From an uncultured Desulfurobacterium sp. (GTDB lineage Bacteria > Aquificota > Aquificia > Desulfurobacteriales > Desulfurobacteriaceae), in contig CAJXJV010000007.1 of assembly GCA_913055135.1 (NCBI GenBank), forward strand, positions 1 to 16,688: a stretch of 16,688 nucleotides of DNA, given 5' to 3'. This document shows positions 6,765-16,688 of the stretch, one piece after another (within the stretch, counting starts at the first letter, position 1; each line of letters starts with the position of its first letter). Made by a program: the position numbers and the translations under genes. The notes under the pieces were generated by a model. It was given only the letters and a program-made list of their open reading frames with translations, made no database searches and had not been told where the DNA came from.

Positions 6765-8406
6765 TGTTCTGAGGGAGTTTGAGAAGCTTCCTGCCCGTGC
6801 CCTCATGATGGCGACCGGAATTCAGAGGAAGGACATAGATAAGCCTTTGATCGGGATAATCTCAAGCTGGACAGATCTTGTTCCCGGTCATGTCGATATG
6901 TTCTCCCTGGAGAGATTTATAGAAAGAGGGGTTGCAGCGGCTGGTGGTACACCGTTTGTTGTTCGTGTTCCTGCTATTTGTGACGGTATTGCCATGGGAC
7001 ATGAAGGAATGAGATTTTCTCTTCCTTTGAGGGAGCTCATAGCCGATGCAGTTGAAGACGTTGTAATTGCCCATCAACTTGATGGTGTCGTCCTTCTCAC
7101 AGCTTGTGACAAGATAACTCCCGGAATGCTTATGGGAGTTGCAAGGCTAAATGTTCCTGCAATTGTTGTTACAGCAGGTCCAATGCTTGCAGGAAGGAGA
7201 GGAAAAGAAAGGCTTGACCTTGTTACCCATACATTTGAGGCTATTGGAAGGTACAAGGCAGGAGAGATAACACTTGAGGAACTCCTTGAACTCGAAGGAG
7301 CAGCATGTCCTTCTTCAGGATCGTGTCAGGGAATGTTTACTGCAAACACGATGGCGTGTCTTTCAGAGGCTCTTGGAATGTCTCTTCCATACTGCGGAAC
7401 CTCACCTGCACCTCTGGCAGAGAAGAAGAGAATAGCAGAGGCATCTGGAGAGAAAATTGTTGAGTTAGTTAGAAAAGGGATAAAGGCACGGGACATACTG
7501 ACACCGGCAGCTTTCAGAAATGCAATAAGGGTTGACCTCGCCCTCGGTGGTTCTACAAACACAGTTCTCCACCTTCCGGCAATTGCCCACGAAGCGGGAG
7601 TTCCTTTTGAGATTAAGCTTTTTGACGACCTGAGCAGGGAAACTCCAAAGATCTGTAGCATGAGACCTGGTGGAAAGTACCTGATGGAAGACCTCCACTA
7701 CGCTGGAGGAATTCCAGGAGTTCTCAAAAGACTCTACGATAGTTTAGAAGACAATCCAACAGTTCTTGGAGTGAACATCAAGCAGATTGCTGCAAGCGCA
7801 AGGATTTGGGATGAAGACGTTATAAGACCGGTTGATAACCCATACAGTCCAGAGGGTGGGATTGCAATTCTCTACGGCAACCTTGCTCCACATGGGGCTG
7901 TTGTTAAACAGGGTGCAGTTTCAGATAAGATGAAGGTCTTTACCGGGACCGCAAGGGTCTTTGATTGTGAAGAAGATGCAATGAAAGCTGTAATGGATGG
8001 AAAGATAAAAGCTGGAGATATCATTGTTATCAGATATGAAGGACCTAAAGGTGGTCCCGGAATGAGAGAGATGCTTGCCGTAACGGCTTCTGTAATGGGA
8101 ATGGGACTTGGAGAATCGGTTGCTCTCATTACAGATGGAAGATTCTCAGGTGGAACCCACGGTCCCTGCATTGGTCACATCTCTCCTGAGGCAGCAGAAG
8201 GCGGTCCTATTGGAGTTGTTCAGGAAGGGGATAAGATTCACATAAACATTCCTGAGAGGAGGCTTGAGCTCATTATTTCTGAGGAAGAGCTCAAAAAGAG
8301 ACTTGAGAACTTCAAACCGAAGCAGAAAGAGATAAAATCAAAACTCCTCAGAAAGTACGCAAAGCTTGTAACTTCTGCCGCAAAAGGAGCAATCCAGGAC
8401 GTTTAA
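6754..8406 (+). CDS. ilvD: Dihydroxy-acid dehydratase
   Basis: The enzyme dehydrates 2,3-dihydroxy-isovalerate and 2,3-dihydroxy-3-methylvalerate to the 2-oxo acids that become valine, leucine and isoleucine. At 550 residues it is full length for the family. Landmarks are MRSD at the N-terminus, VPGHVDM (about 43-49), [11 protein letters not shown] (about 76-86), the cluster and carbamylated-lysine-type motif [10 protein letters not shown] (C118, K120), [18 protein letters not shown] (C191) and the C-terminal [19 protein letters not shown]. The position that is 'PCN' in some [2Fe-2S] enzymes is 'PGH' here, as in the E. coli oxygen-sensitive [4Fe-4S] type; C76 may supply a further ligand. That suits an anaerobe, but cluster type is inferred. 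It is the last gene before a strong terminator. Confidence 0.97.
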   Translation: MRSDVLREFEKLPARALMMATGIQRKDIDKPLIGIISSWTDLVPGHVDMFSLERFIERGVAAAGGTPFVVRVPAICDGIAMGHEGMRFSLPLRELIADAVEDVVIAHQLDGVVLLTACDKITPGMLMGVARLNVPAIVVTAGPMLAGRRGKERLDLVTHTFEAIGRYKAGEITLEELLELEGAACPSSGSCQGMFTANTMACLSEALGMSLPYCGTSPAPLAEKKRIAEASGEKIVELVRKGIKARDILTPAAFRNAIRVDLALGGSTNTVLHLPAIAHEAGVPFEIKLFDDLSRETPKICSMRPGGKYLMEDLHYAGGIPGVLKRLYDSLEDNPTVLGVNIKQIAASARIWDEDVIRPVDNPYSPEGGIAILYGNLAPHGAVVKQGAVSDKMKVFTGTARVFDCEEDAMKAVMDGKIKAGDIIVIRYEGPKGGPGMREMLAVTASVMGMGLGESVALITDGRFSGGTHGPCIGHISPEAAEGGPIGVVQEGDKIHINIPERRLELIISEEELKKRLENFKPKQKEIKSKLLRKYAKLVTSAAKGAIQDV

Positions 8407-8415
8407 TCCTTCCTT

Positions 8416-11289
<2,874 letters not shown>

Positions 11290-11909
11290 TTGGATATTTC
11301 CGGAAGTTTCTGGAATTCTACGGTTTTTCTGAAGAGAACTTTGATCAGGATAAGTTACAGTCCTTTCTCTCTACCCGATATAGAACTGAGAGAAGTTTCA
11401 GAACAGCAGTTTCAGCCATTCAACGTTTTCTGAAGTTTCAGGATGTAAGAGTGGATTTAAAGATTGAGTTTCCTCTATCCGGTGAATTTAAAGAGTTTAG
11501 AGAAATAGGGAAGGAGATGATCAACAGTATTGAAAATGAGGTGAATGCTCTGAGGTCTGATGAGTTAAAACTTTCTTTGTTCCTCATTATTCATTTAGGT
11601 CTGGCTCCCTCAGAGATTTCGCTTCTTAAAGTATCATCCTACGGGTCTTTTTTAGGAGTTCCTATCCTTGAAGAGGGGAAGGTGAAAAGATTTGTTCTGG
11701 AAGAGAAACTTAACAAGAAGCTAAAGGATTTGAAGGAAAGGAAACTGCCTGAAGATAAACTTGTGGATGTTTCACCAGGGACTGTGAAGGTTACTTTTCA
11801 TCGGATAATGAAAAAATTAGGGTTGAATTTAAAAGTGTCAGATTTCAGGGATAACTACGTTGCAGAGCTCCTGAAAAAGGGACTTCCGCAGGATATTGTG
11901 GTTGAGTAT

Positions 11910-12683
11910 TCAGGGTGTAGTCTTGATAGAGTTGCTTACATAGGTAGAGTTTTCTTCTTGCGGAGCAAGGCGGATATTATTGAGGCTAATCTCAAAGAGT
12001 CTTGAGATGAATATCTCTTCACCATCTGTAAAAGTTGAGATTTCTCCGAGCTTTGATAGTTCTAATATTGCAAGGAAGTATGTAATCAGCTCAAGCTTGC
12101 AGGAGCTTTTTTCTACAAAATCTGAGAAAGGAATCAGGTATTTCTCCTTCATTAAGAATCGGATCTCTTCCATCTTTACCGGAACTTTGAAGGCTTCGCT
12201 GGAGATGTTTATTCCAACTTTGATCTGTGGCTGAAACTTCTCTGTTAGAATGTTCTCGAAAGCTCTTCTTAGGTCTTCTACCGTATTGGCTATCTTTATT
12301 TTGTCCTGAAACTGAAATATCAGGTCGGAAGGGTCATTTGTAAAGTATTTTGAAGCTTTCTCTTCTAACCTTTCCAGTTCCCTGGCAGCCCGTTTAGATT
12401 TGAGGTACTCCTCTATTATCTGAACAATTGTTTTTCCTGGATCCTCATCGTCTTCCCGGGGAATCAGGAGCTCCGACTTTATCTTTGCTAAGGTTGCAGC
12501 CATTACAAGGAATTCAGAGGCAAGGGGGATGTTAAGCTCCTGCATGCTGTATATGTAGTTGAGAAACTCTTCAGTAATCTCTGCAATAGGGATGTCGTAA
12601 ATGCTTACTTCCCGTTTCTTTATCAGATAAACCAGCAGATCTAATGGTCCTTCAAATACCTCTGTTTCAACTTTTATGTTCAT
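11910..12683 (-). CDS. scpA: Segregation and condensation protein A (kleisin)
   Basis: ScpA is the kleisin bridging the heads of the bacterial SMC dimer, with ScpB, for chromosome condensation. The 257 residues open with the diagnostic FEGPLDLLVYLIKKREVSIYDIPIAEITEEFL (split here: FEGPLDLLVYLI, then VSIYDIPIAEITEEFL). LASEFLVMAATLAKIKSELL follows at about 55-74, then a charged linker. A C-terminal winged helix (YFLAILELSKLGEI) binds the SMC head. The tail after about residue 235 is not conserved and is encoded opposite the recombinase-like gene. The ATG at 12683 lies nine bases after the CBS-gene stop. Its ribosome site (AGGGGA) is within that gene's last codons, so the two are co-transcribed. 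scpB is not in the window. Confidence 0.95.
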   Translation of the reverse strand: MNIKVETEVFEGPLDLLVYLIKKREVSIYDIPIAEITEEFLNYIYSMQELNIPLASEFLVMAATLAKIKSELLIPREDDEDPGKTIVQIIEEYLKSKRAARELERLEEKASKYFTNDPSDLIFQFQDKIKIANTVEDLRRAFENILTEKFQPQIKVGINISSEAFKVPVKMEEIRFLMKEKYLIPFSDFVEKSSCKLELITYFLAILELSKLGEISTFTDGEEIFISRLFEISLNNIRLAPQEENSTYVSNSIKTTP

Positions 12684-12692
12684 CTACAGCTT

Positions 12693-13097
12693 CTATCCCC
12701 TTATGGCTACTATGAGATTTGCAAATTCAGTTGTGAGAAGCTCGAGTATGTCGTCAATAGAAATTAGACCTACAAGTTTTCCATCCTTATCCACAACAAT
12801 CAGCCTTCTAACAGCTGCTTTTCTAAAGGCTTTTGTAAGATCAAAGAAGCTTGCATCATCCCTTATGGTTATTGGATCCCTTGTCATTACTTCTCTAACG
12901 GGGGTGGTTGGATCTTTACCTGCTCCTACAACCCTTATTGCTATGTCCCTGTCGGTTATTATTCCTGCTGGTTTATCCCCGTCCAGAACAACAAGACTTC
13001 CGACCATTTTGTCCTTCATTCTTTGAGCGGCAAGCATTACGGGGTCTTCAGGTTCAATCGTAACAACTTTTCTCTGAATCAGGTCTTTAACAGGCAT
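12693..13097 (-). CDS. Two-CBS-domain protein
   Basis: The 134 residues are two CBS domains and nothing else. The first spans about 1-58 (MPVKDLIQRKVVTIEPEDPV ... GIITDRDIAIRVV). The second spans about 66-128 (VREVMTRDPITIRDDAS ... LVGLISIDDILELL). Such proteins pair their CBS units into a Bateman module that binds AMP, ATP or a similar adenosine ligand and acts as an energy sensor or partner-protein regulator. The GxxTDRD motif, with its ligand-phosphate Asp, is intact in the first domain; the second has LISIDDIL. The ligand and target are unknown. The ATG at 13097 has a very strong ribosome site (AAAGGAGGGAG), which lies in one arm of a long inverted repeat (13097-13167) and could be hidden in the RNA. 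scpA follows nine bases downstream. Confidence 0.93.
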   Translation of the reverse strand: MPVKDLIQRKVVTIEPEDPVMLAAQRMKDKMVGSLVVLDGDKPAGIITDRDIAIRVVGAGKDPTTPVREVMTRDPITIRDDASFFDLTKAFRKAAVRRLIVVDKDGKLVGLISIDDILELLTTEFANLIVAIRG

Positions 13098-13167
13098 GGC
13101 TCCCTCCTTTCTTTGTTTCTAAGTTTAAATTTAAAGCCTTTTCTTTCAAATAGAAAGGAGGGAGCCA
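13097..13167 (-). promoter_or_regulatory. 16-bp inverted repeat that would mask the CBS-gene ribosome site
   Basis: On the plus strand, bases 13097-13112 (TGGCTCCCTCCTTTCT) are the exact reverse complement of 13152-13167. In the minus-strand message the upstream arm would pair with AGAAAGGAGGGAGCCA, which covers the Shine-Dalgarno sequence and the first base of the ATG, across a 39-base AT-rich loop. The loop contains the palindrome TTTAAATTTAAA (13124-13135). No U-tract follows the second arm, so it is not a normal terminator. It fits a translational switch or RNA thermometer, which is inference. Confidence 0.6.
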
Positions 13168-13175
13168 AAAAGTGA

Positions 13176-13778
13176 TTAACTCTTTGATATACCTGCGAGT
13201 CTCAACTCATACTTTGGGTGGTTAATGTTGTACATTGTTGGAAATTTCTGGTAGATAGGACCTGCGTATATAACCTTTCCATTTGACTTAACTTCGATGA
13301 GTATGGCAGGGTTGTTGGGTTCGTTCGAACCGGAAGTGTATCCCTGATCAAGAACAAGGTGGGGAACGATATAGAGAATCTTGATGTCGAGACCGTCATA
13401 CTTTATTTCTGCTCCTTTTGTGACTTTTTCTGTTTTTACTGCTTTTCCTGTTGTCTTGTCAATGATTTTAACTGTTGCGTATTTCCAGGTTTTAACGACT
13501 TCTTCGGGAATGTTGATTGGTCTGTTAAACTTGGTGAGTTTTTTTCCTGAATGCATTGCTGCGAGTTCTTTTTCAGCTCCCATAGGCGGATGACCGGGAG
13601 GTAGCTGGTTGTTTATTGGAGGATGTCCTTGAGGCAGGTTGTTTTCGTGGGCAAGCTCTGTAATTGGCTTTGGAGCTTTGCTTTCAACTTTACTTCTGGT
13701 TTCCTCTTTTTTACCACAACCTGACAAGGCTACAGTTGCGGAAAGGAAAAAAGTTAAGAGAACCAAGCCTTTTTTCAT
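13176..13778 (-). CDS. DUF2155-like lipoprotein with PGHPP repeats
   Basis: The 200 residues start at an ATG with AGGAG upstream. A lipoprotein signal (KK, hydrophobic core, LSGC with lipid-carrying Cys21) places it on a membrane, facing the periplasm. After a Lys/Glu-rich linker come two near-copies of one motif, NNLPQGHPPI (46-55) and NNQLPPGHPPM (56-66). A beta-rich domain from about residue 93 follows (TWKYATVKIIDKTTGKAVKTEKV, split in phrase; then KYDGLDIKILYIV ... PAILIEVKSNGKVIYAGPIYQKFPTMY). Its pattern resembles DUF2155: 'conversion/definition' strands, a 'PNNPAILIEV' strand and a conserved end. The function is unknown. The histidines in the GHPP repeats could bind metal, but that is speculation. 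It is the first gene of the minus-strand group with the CBS gene and scpA. Confidence 0.75.
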   Translation of the reverse strand: MKKGLVLLTFFLSATVALSGCGKKEETRSKVESKAPKPITELAHENNLPQGHPPINNQLPPGHPPMGAEKELAAMHSGKKLTKFNRPINIPEEVVKTWKYATVKIIDKTTGKAVKTEKVTKGAEIKYDGLDIKILYIVPHLVLDQGYTSGSNEPNNPAILIEVKSNGKVIYAGPIYQKFPTMYNINHPKYELRLAGISKS

Positions 13779-13901
13779 CGCACTCTCCTTTACTTTTAGG
13801 AAGTTTCTTCAATTTTATCAAATGGTGTTCAGAAAGTATGTGATGAGAGATGTATATCGTTTTTTTCAATTTAAAGCCACAATGCGATAGAAAAATACTA
13901 T

Positions 13902-13930
13902 TTGTTTGATAGTTAAAATCTTGTTAAGAT
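13902..13930 (+). promoter_or_regulatory. Candidate promoter of the fused reductase gene
   Basis: TTGTTT (13902-13907) and TAAGAT (13925-13930) are separated by 17 bases. A start near 13937 would leave about 25 bases of leader, with GGAAGAGG (13946-13953) eight bases before the ATG. Both boxes are imperfect matches to the sigma-70 type. Confidence 0.4.
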
Positions 13931-13931
13931 T
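13917..13931. promoter_or_regulatory. Palindrome over the -10 box; possible operator
   Basis: AATCTT-GTT-AAGATT is a perfect inverted repeat with a three-base centre. It covers the proposed -10 box, where a bound repressor would block transcription. It is short, so it could occur by chance in such AT-rich DNA. Confidence 0.3.
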
Positions 13932-13961
13932 AAGAAAAAAAAGCCGGAAGAGGTTAAATCT

Positions 13962-16688
13962 ATGAAGAGAAGAGAGTTCCTGAAGGTTGCCGGTCTTACA
14001 GTTCTGTTTGGTGGAACGTTCAAAATTAAAACCTCAAGGGGAGAAGAGCTTTTCAAGCCTGTTCTCATATTTGATCAGACAAAGTGTATGGGCTGTAAAG
14101 CCTGTATGGCAGCCTGTCAGCTTGAACACGGACTTGAAACAGAACCTGAAGTAAATCTCTTCTGGATAAAGGAAAAGGAAATAGGTAGATATCCAGAGGC
14201 AAAATTAACGTTCTATCAGGAGAACATCTGTAAGGAATGTATTGATCATCCCTGTGTTTCAGCCTGCCCGTTTGATGCGGTTTCCGTTAAGAAGGGTGGG
14301 ATTGTTTACATAGAAGAAGAGAGATGTACAGGGTGCAAAAAGTGTGTAGATGTTTGCCCTTACAACGCTATAACCTTTGATGAAAATGATAAAGCTAAGA
14401 AGTGTGACCTTTGTTTTGAAAGGATTTTGAAAAAAGGAGATGTTCCAAGGTGTGTTTCTGTTTGTCCAGGTGGAGCTCTTGTATTTGGAAACCTCTTAAA
14501 GCCAGAAGGACAGCTTGCAGAACTTCTTAAATCAAGACCTGAAGCGAAGAAGTTACTTCTCAAACACCTTCAGGCAGAGCTTGTCTTTAAACCTAAAGAA
14601 ACAGACGTTTTCGTTTTTCCCGAAACAAGAAAACCTGAAGGGGAAAGAATTGTTAACACAGTTTGTCTTGCCTGCAACGCAAGATGTGGACTGAGAGTGA
14701 CGGTCAAGGGAGATAGGCTTGTTCAGATTGATGGAAATCCATATCATCCTTACAACAGGGCGGGGAAAGAGATTCCTTATGATACTTCAGTTGAAAAGAG
14801 CTTTAACTCTGTTGCAACAACGTGTGCAAAACCACAGATGGATAACGACTATCTCCACAACCCTTACAGGATAACCCAACCTCTCAAAAGAATTGGTTCA
14901 AGGGGTTCTGGAAAGTTCAAACCAATAAGCTGGGAGCAGTTGATAAGAGAAGTTAGCGAAGGAGGATACATCTTTAAGGAGATTGGTGATAACAGGTACT
15001 ATCCCGGTATAAAGGACGTCCTTTCAGATGATCTGATTGATCCAGAAGCACCGGAGCTCGGTCCAAAGAGGAACCAGATTGTCTGGTTTACAGGAAGGTC
15101 TCAAGGAGGAAGGAGTCACTTCATAAAGAGGTGGTTGCTTAACTCTATCGGCTCAAAGAATTACATAAGCCATACAGACATCTGTGGAATTGGGTTTAGA
15201 ATGGGTAACTACGCCCTTACAGATGGAAAAGAGGTTGAGCTGAAGGCAGACTTCTGGAACTGCAAGTACATGCTGATATTTGGAGCAAACATCTACTCAG
15301 CACTTCAGCCGGGTGTAAACACATCAGGTTCGATAATTGCAAGGAGAATTGCATCTAAGGATTTGAAAATAGTTCTCATAGATCCAAGAGCTCCAAAAGC
15401 TGTTGCCCATGCCCACGACTGGCTTCCTGTAAGACCGACAAAAGACGGAAGCTTAGCCCTTGGATTACTAAGAGTAATGCTTGAAAATGGCTGGTACGAT
15501 AAGGATTTCCTCTCCATTCCATCAATGAAGGCAGCAAAAAAAGCAAAGAGAAATGTCTATACAAATGCCACACATCTTGTAATCGTTGATGAAAAACATC
15601 CTGAAACCGGGAGAATGCTAAGAGTTAAGGACGTTAAAGGATTGAAAGGAAAACCTGATGCAGAAATCGTTATAGACCCGGAAACCCTAAGACCGGTTCC
15701 TGCAGATTCTGTCCGTAGAGCTCTCTTAGAGTGGGAAGGGGAAATTAACGGAATTAAGGTCAAGACAGCCTTTAAGCTGATGAAAGAGAGCGTATTTGCA
15801 CACTCTCTTGATTTCTACTCAAGAGAGTGTGGAATTCCTGCCGAAAAGATTAAAAAGATTGCAAAGGAGTTCTGGGAACATGCTCCATATGCTGCAGCCT
15901 TTGCCTACCACGGTGGTGGAAACTACGTTGGAGGAACGTATGCAAGTTACGCCCTTTCGATGCTAAACGTTTTAGTCGGTAACATAAACAGGAAAGGTGG
16001 TTACCTTGGTAAAGGTAAAGGAGCTGCAAACTGGCAAAAAGGACTTTATGACCTCAAAAGCTTTCCCGGTGCAAGGAAACCTACGGGTGTTAAGATTTCA
16101 AGGGAAAAGGCAAAGTATGAAAAGTCAACTGAGTTTAAGAAAAGTGGTTATCCTTCAAAGCTTCCCTGGTTCAGCTTCACAAAAGGTGGTCTCTCTGTTT
16201 CTGCAATTTCCGGAATCGACCAGAAGTACCCATATCCAATAAAGATTCTCATAACCTACTTCTCTAACATCATCTACAGCATGCCAGGTGGAAGAAGGTT
16301 TATTGAAACCCTGAAAGACCAGGATAAAGTTCCACTCCACATCTCAATAGATACAACCATAAACGAGTCCAACATCTATGCCGACTACATCGTTCCAGAC
16401 GTTACATACCTTGAGGGGCACTACGGGTTTCTTACTCCCCATGCTCCAGGCTGCTGGTTCACAGCGGTTAGGACTCCGATCTTAGAGCCAATGACTGGAA
16501 GGACGGAAGATGGAAGACCTTTCTGCATGGAGACTTTCCTCATCGACGTCGCAAGACACCTCAATCTTCCAGGCTATGGAGAGAAAGCTATTCCCGCAAA
16601 AGATGGAAAGCTCTATCCTCTTATAAAGCCAGAGGACTATTATCTGAGAGGCATTGCAAACCTTGCCTTTAATGCTAAGGTAAAGGAT
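13962..16688 (+). CDS. Tat-exported ferredoxin-molybdopterin oxidoreductase fusion, TtrB+TtrA/PsrA-like (3' end outside window)
   Basis: The frame is open for 909 codons to the window end. It starts with a twin-arginine signal (MKRREFLK, hydrophobic VAGLTVLFGG), so it is folded with cofactors before export. Residues 42-190 form an electron-transfer ferredoxin domain with 16 cysteines in four groups: CMGCKACMAAC, CKECIDHPCVSAC, CTGCKKCVDVC, and CDLC with CVSVC. This is the four-cluster layout of TtrB/PsrB/DmsB subunits. From about residue 229 a molybdopterin catalytic subunit begins, with its own cluster motif CLACNARC (from C235) and CAKPQ, then PLKRIGSRGSGKF. C408 (DICGIGFR) is the likely molybdenum ligand. 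Late segments (LEGHYGF, LNLPGYGEKAI, PEDYYLRGIANLAF) recall tetrathionate reductase TtrA. Polysulfide or another sulfur/arsenic oxyanion is possible. These are normally two genes, so the fusion is notable. Confidence 0.88.
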   Translation, partial: MKRREFLKVAGLTVLFGGTFKIKTSRGEELFKPVLIFDQTKCMGCKACMAACQLEHGLETEPEVNLFWIKEKEIGRYPEAKLTFYQENICKECIDHPCVSACPFDAVSVKKGGIVYIEEERCTGCKKCVDVCPYNAITFDENDKAKKCDLCFERILKKGDVPRCVSVCPGGALVFGNLLKPEGQLAELLKSRPEAKKLLLKHLQAELVFKPKETDVFVFPETRKPEGERIVNTVCLACNARCGLRVTVKGDRLVQIDGNPYHPYNRAGKEIPYDTSVEKSFNSVATTCAKPQMDNDYLHNPYRITQPLKRIGSRGSGKFKPISWEQLIREVSEGGYIFKEIGDNRYYPGIKDVLSDDLIDPEAPELGPKRNQIVWFTGRSQGGRSHFIKRWLLNSIGSKNYISHTDICGIGFRMGNYALTDGKEVELKADFWNCKYMLIFGANIYSALQPGVNTSGSIIARRIASKDLKIVLIDPRAPKAVAHAHDWLPVRPTKDGSLALGLLRVMLENGWYDKDFLSIPSMKAAKKAKRNVYTNATHLVIVDEKHPETGRMLRVKDVKGLKGKPDAEIVIDPETLRPVPADSVRRALLEWEGEINGIKVKTAFKLMKESVFAHSLDFYSRECGIPAEKIKKIAKEFWEHAPYAAAFAYHGGGNYVGGTYASYALSMLNVLVGNINRKGGYLGKGKGAANWQKGLYDLKSFPGARKPTGVKISREKAKYEKSTEFKKSGYPSKLPWFSFTKGGLSVSAISGIDQKYPYPIKILITYFSNIIYSMPGGRRFIETLKDQDKVPLHISIDTTINESNIYADYIVPDVTYLEGHYGFLTPHAPGCWFTAVRTPILEPMTGRTEDGRPFCMETFLIDVARHLNLPGYGEKAIPAKDGKLYPLIKPEDYYLRGIANLAFNAKVKD

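Larger units (their letters stand above)
13779..13961. other. 183-base divergent regulatory gap
   Basis: This AT-rich spacer separates the lipoprotein gene (minus) from the molybdopterin reductase gene (plus), so promoters for both should lie here. On the plus side a candidate promoter and a palindrome are visible (listed separately). On the minus side I see TATACA and TAAAAT runs but no convincing -35 partner. No small gene or RNA gene is evident. Confidence 0.6.

Noticed and set aside
7326..7661. Minus-strand frames of about 80-110 codons inside ilvD
   Set aside because: ilvD is a certain, conserved gene, and the antisense frames show no recognisable motif or ribosome site.
12676..13026. 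Plus-strand 116-codon frame opposite the CBS gene
   Set aside because: It is an antisense shadow of two clear CBS domains, with Ser/Thr/Leu-rich unstructured composition.
13097..13167. Inverted repeat as a rho-independent terminator of the lipoprotein gene
   Set aside because: The second arm is followed by coding sequence, not a U-tract, and coincides with a ribosome site.
13359..13593. Two plus-strand frames within the lipoprotein gene
   Set aside because: The minus-strand frame has a lipobox, ribosome site and family-like domain. The plus frames are Phe/Cys/Ser-rich with no support.

Overview
The window is a dense, protein-coding stretch of an AT-rich bacterial chromosome. Arginine is encoded mostly by AGA/AGG, proteins are rich in Lys/Glu, and many genes overlap or sit a few bases apart. 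This composition, together with a Ski2-like helicase, a Tat-exported iron-sulfur/molybdopterin reductase and ordinary Gram-negative envelope genes, suggests a thermophilic anaerobic chemolithotroph. Aquificota of the Desulfurobacterium/Thermovibrio type is my best guess. That placement is inference from recognised protein styles, not from a marker gene. I see no rRNA, tRNA, CRISPR array, insertion sequence or prophage.

Layout. (1) Positions 2-709 (+) hold the 3' part of a LysM plus LytM/M23-like envelope protein whose zinc-binding residues are all replaced. (2) Positions 711-1109 (-) hold two tiny genes: a 55-residue membrane-anchored protein and a 51-residue FmdB-type zinc ribbon, with a 19-base perfect palindrome between them. 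(3) Positions 1167-8406 (+) look like one eight-gene operon: Ski2-like helicase, unknown 205-residue protein, prepilin peptidase, PsiE-like membrane protein, TsaB, RimI-like acetyltransferase, DUF465 coiled-coil protein and dihydroxy-acid dehydratase (IlvD). Six of the seven junctions overlap or have no intergenic base; the other is 13 bases (PsiE-like to tsaB). The operon ends at a strong hairpin terminator at 8416-8446. (4) tgt (-, 8440-9537) converges on that operon and diverges, across 33 bases, from a Slt70-type lytic transglycosylase (+), which overlaps a degenerate tyrosine-recombinase-like gene (+). (5) scpA, a two-CBS-domain protein and a DUF2155-like lipoprotein lie on the minus strand (11910-13778). 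scpA overlaps the recombinase-like gene tail to tail by 96 bases. (6) From 13962 to the window end (+) runs a large open gene that fuses a Tat signal and a four-cluster ferredoxin domain to a tetrathionate/polysulfide-reductase-like molybdopterin subunit.

How they fit together. Envelope and cell-wall functions (LysM/LytM protein, Slt, prepilin peptidase, lipoprotein) are interspersed with core functions: tRNA modification (TsaB for t6A, Tgt for queuosine), chromosome condensation (ScpA) and branched-chain amino-acid synthesis (IlvD). The last gene probably feeds anaerobic respiration of a sulfur oxyanion or polysulfide.

The most interesting items are the ferredoxin-molybdopterin fusion, a 16-bp inverted repeat that would mask the ribosome binding site of the CBS-domain gene, the recombinase-like protein that has lost most of its active site and overlaps both neighbours, and the catalytically dead LytM protein. 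I found no clear, wholly new multi-gene system. The helicase/unknown-protein pair (1167-4044) is the nearest candidate.
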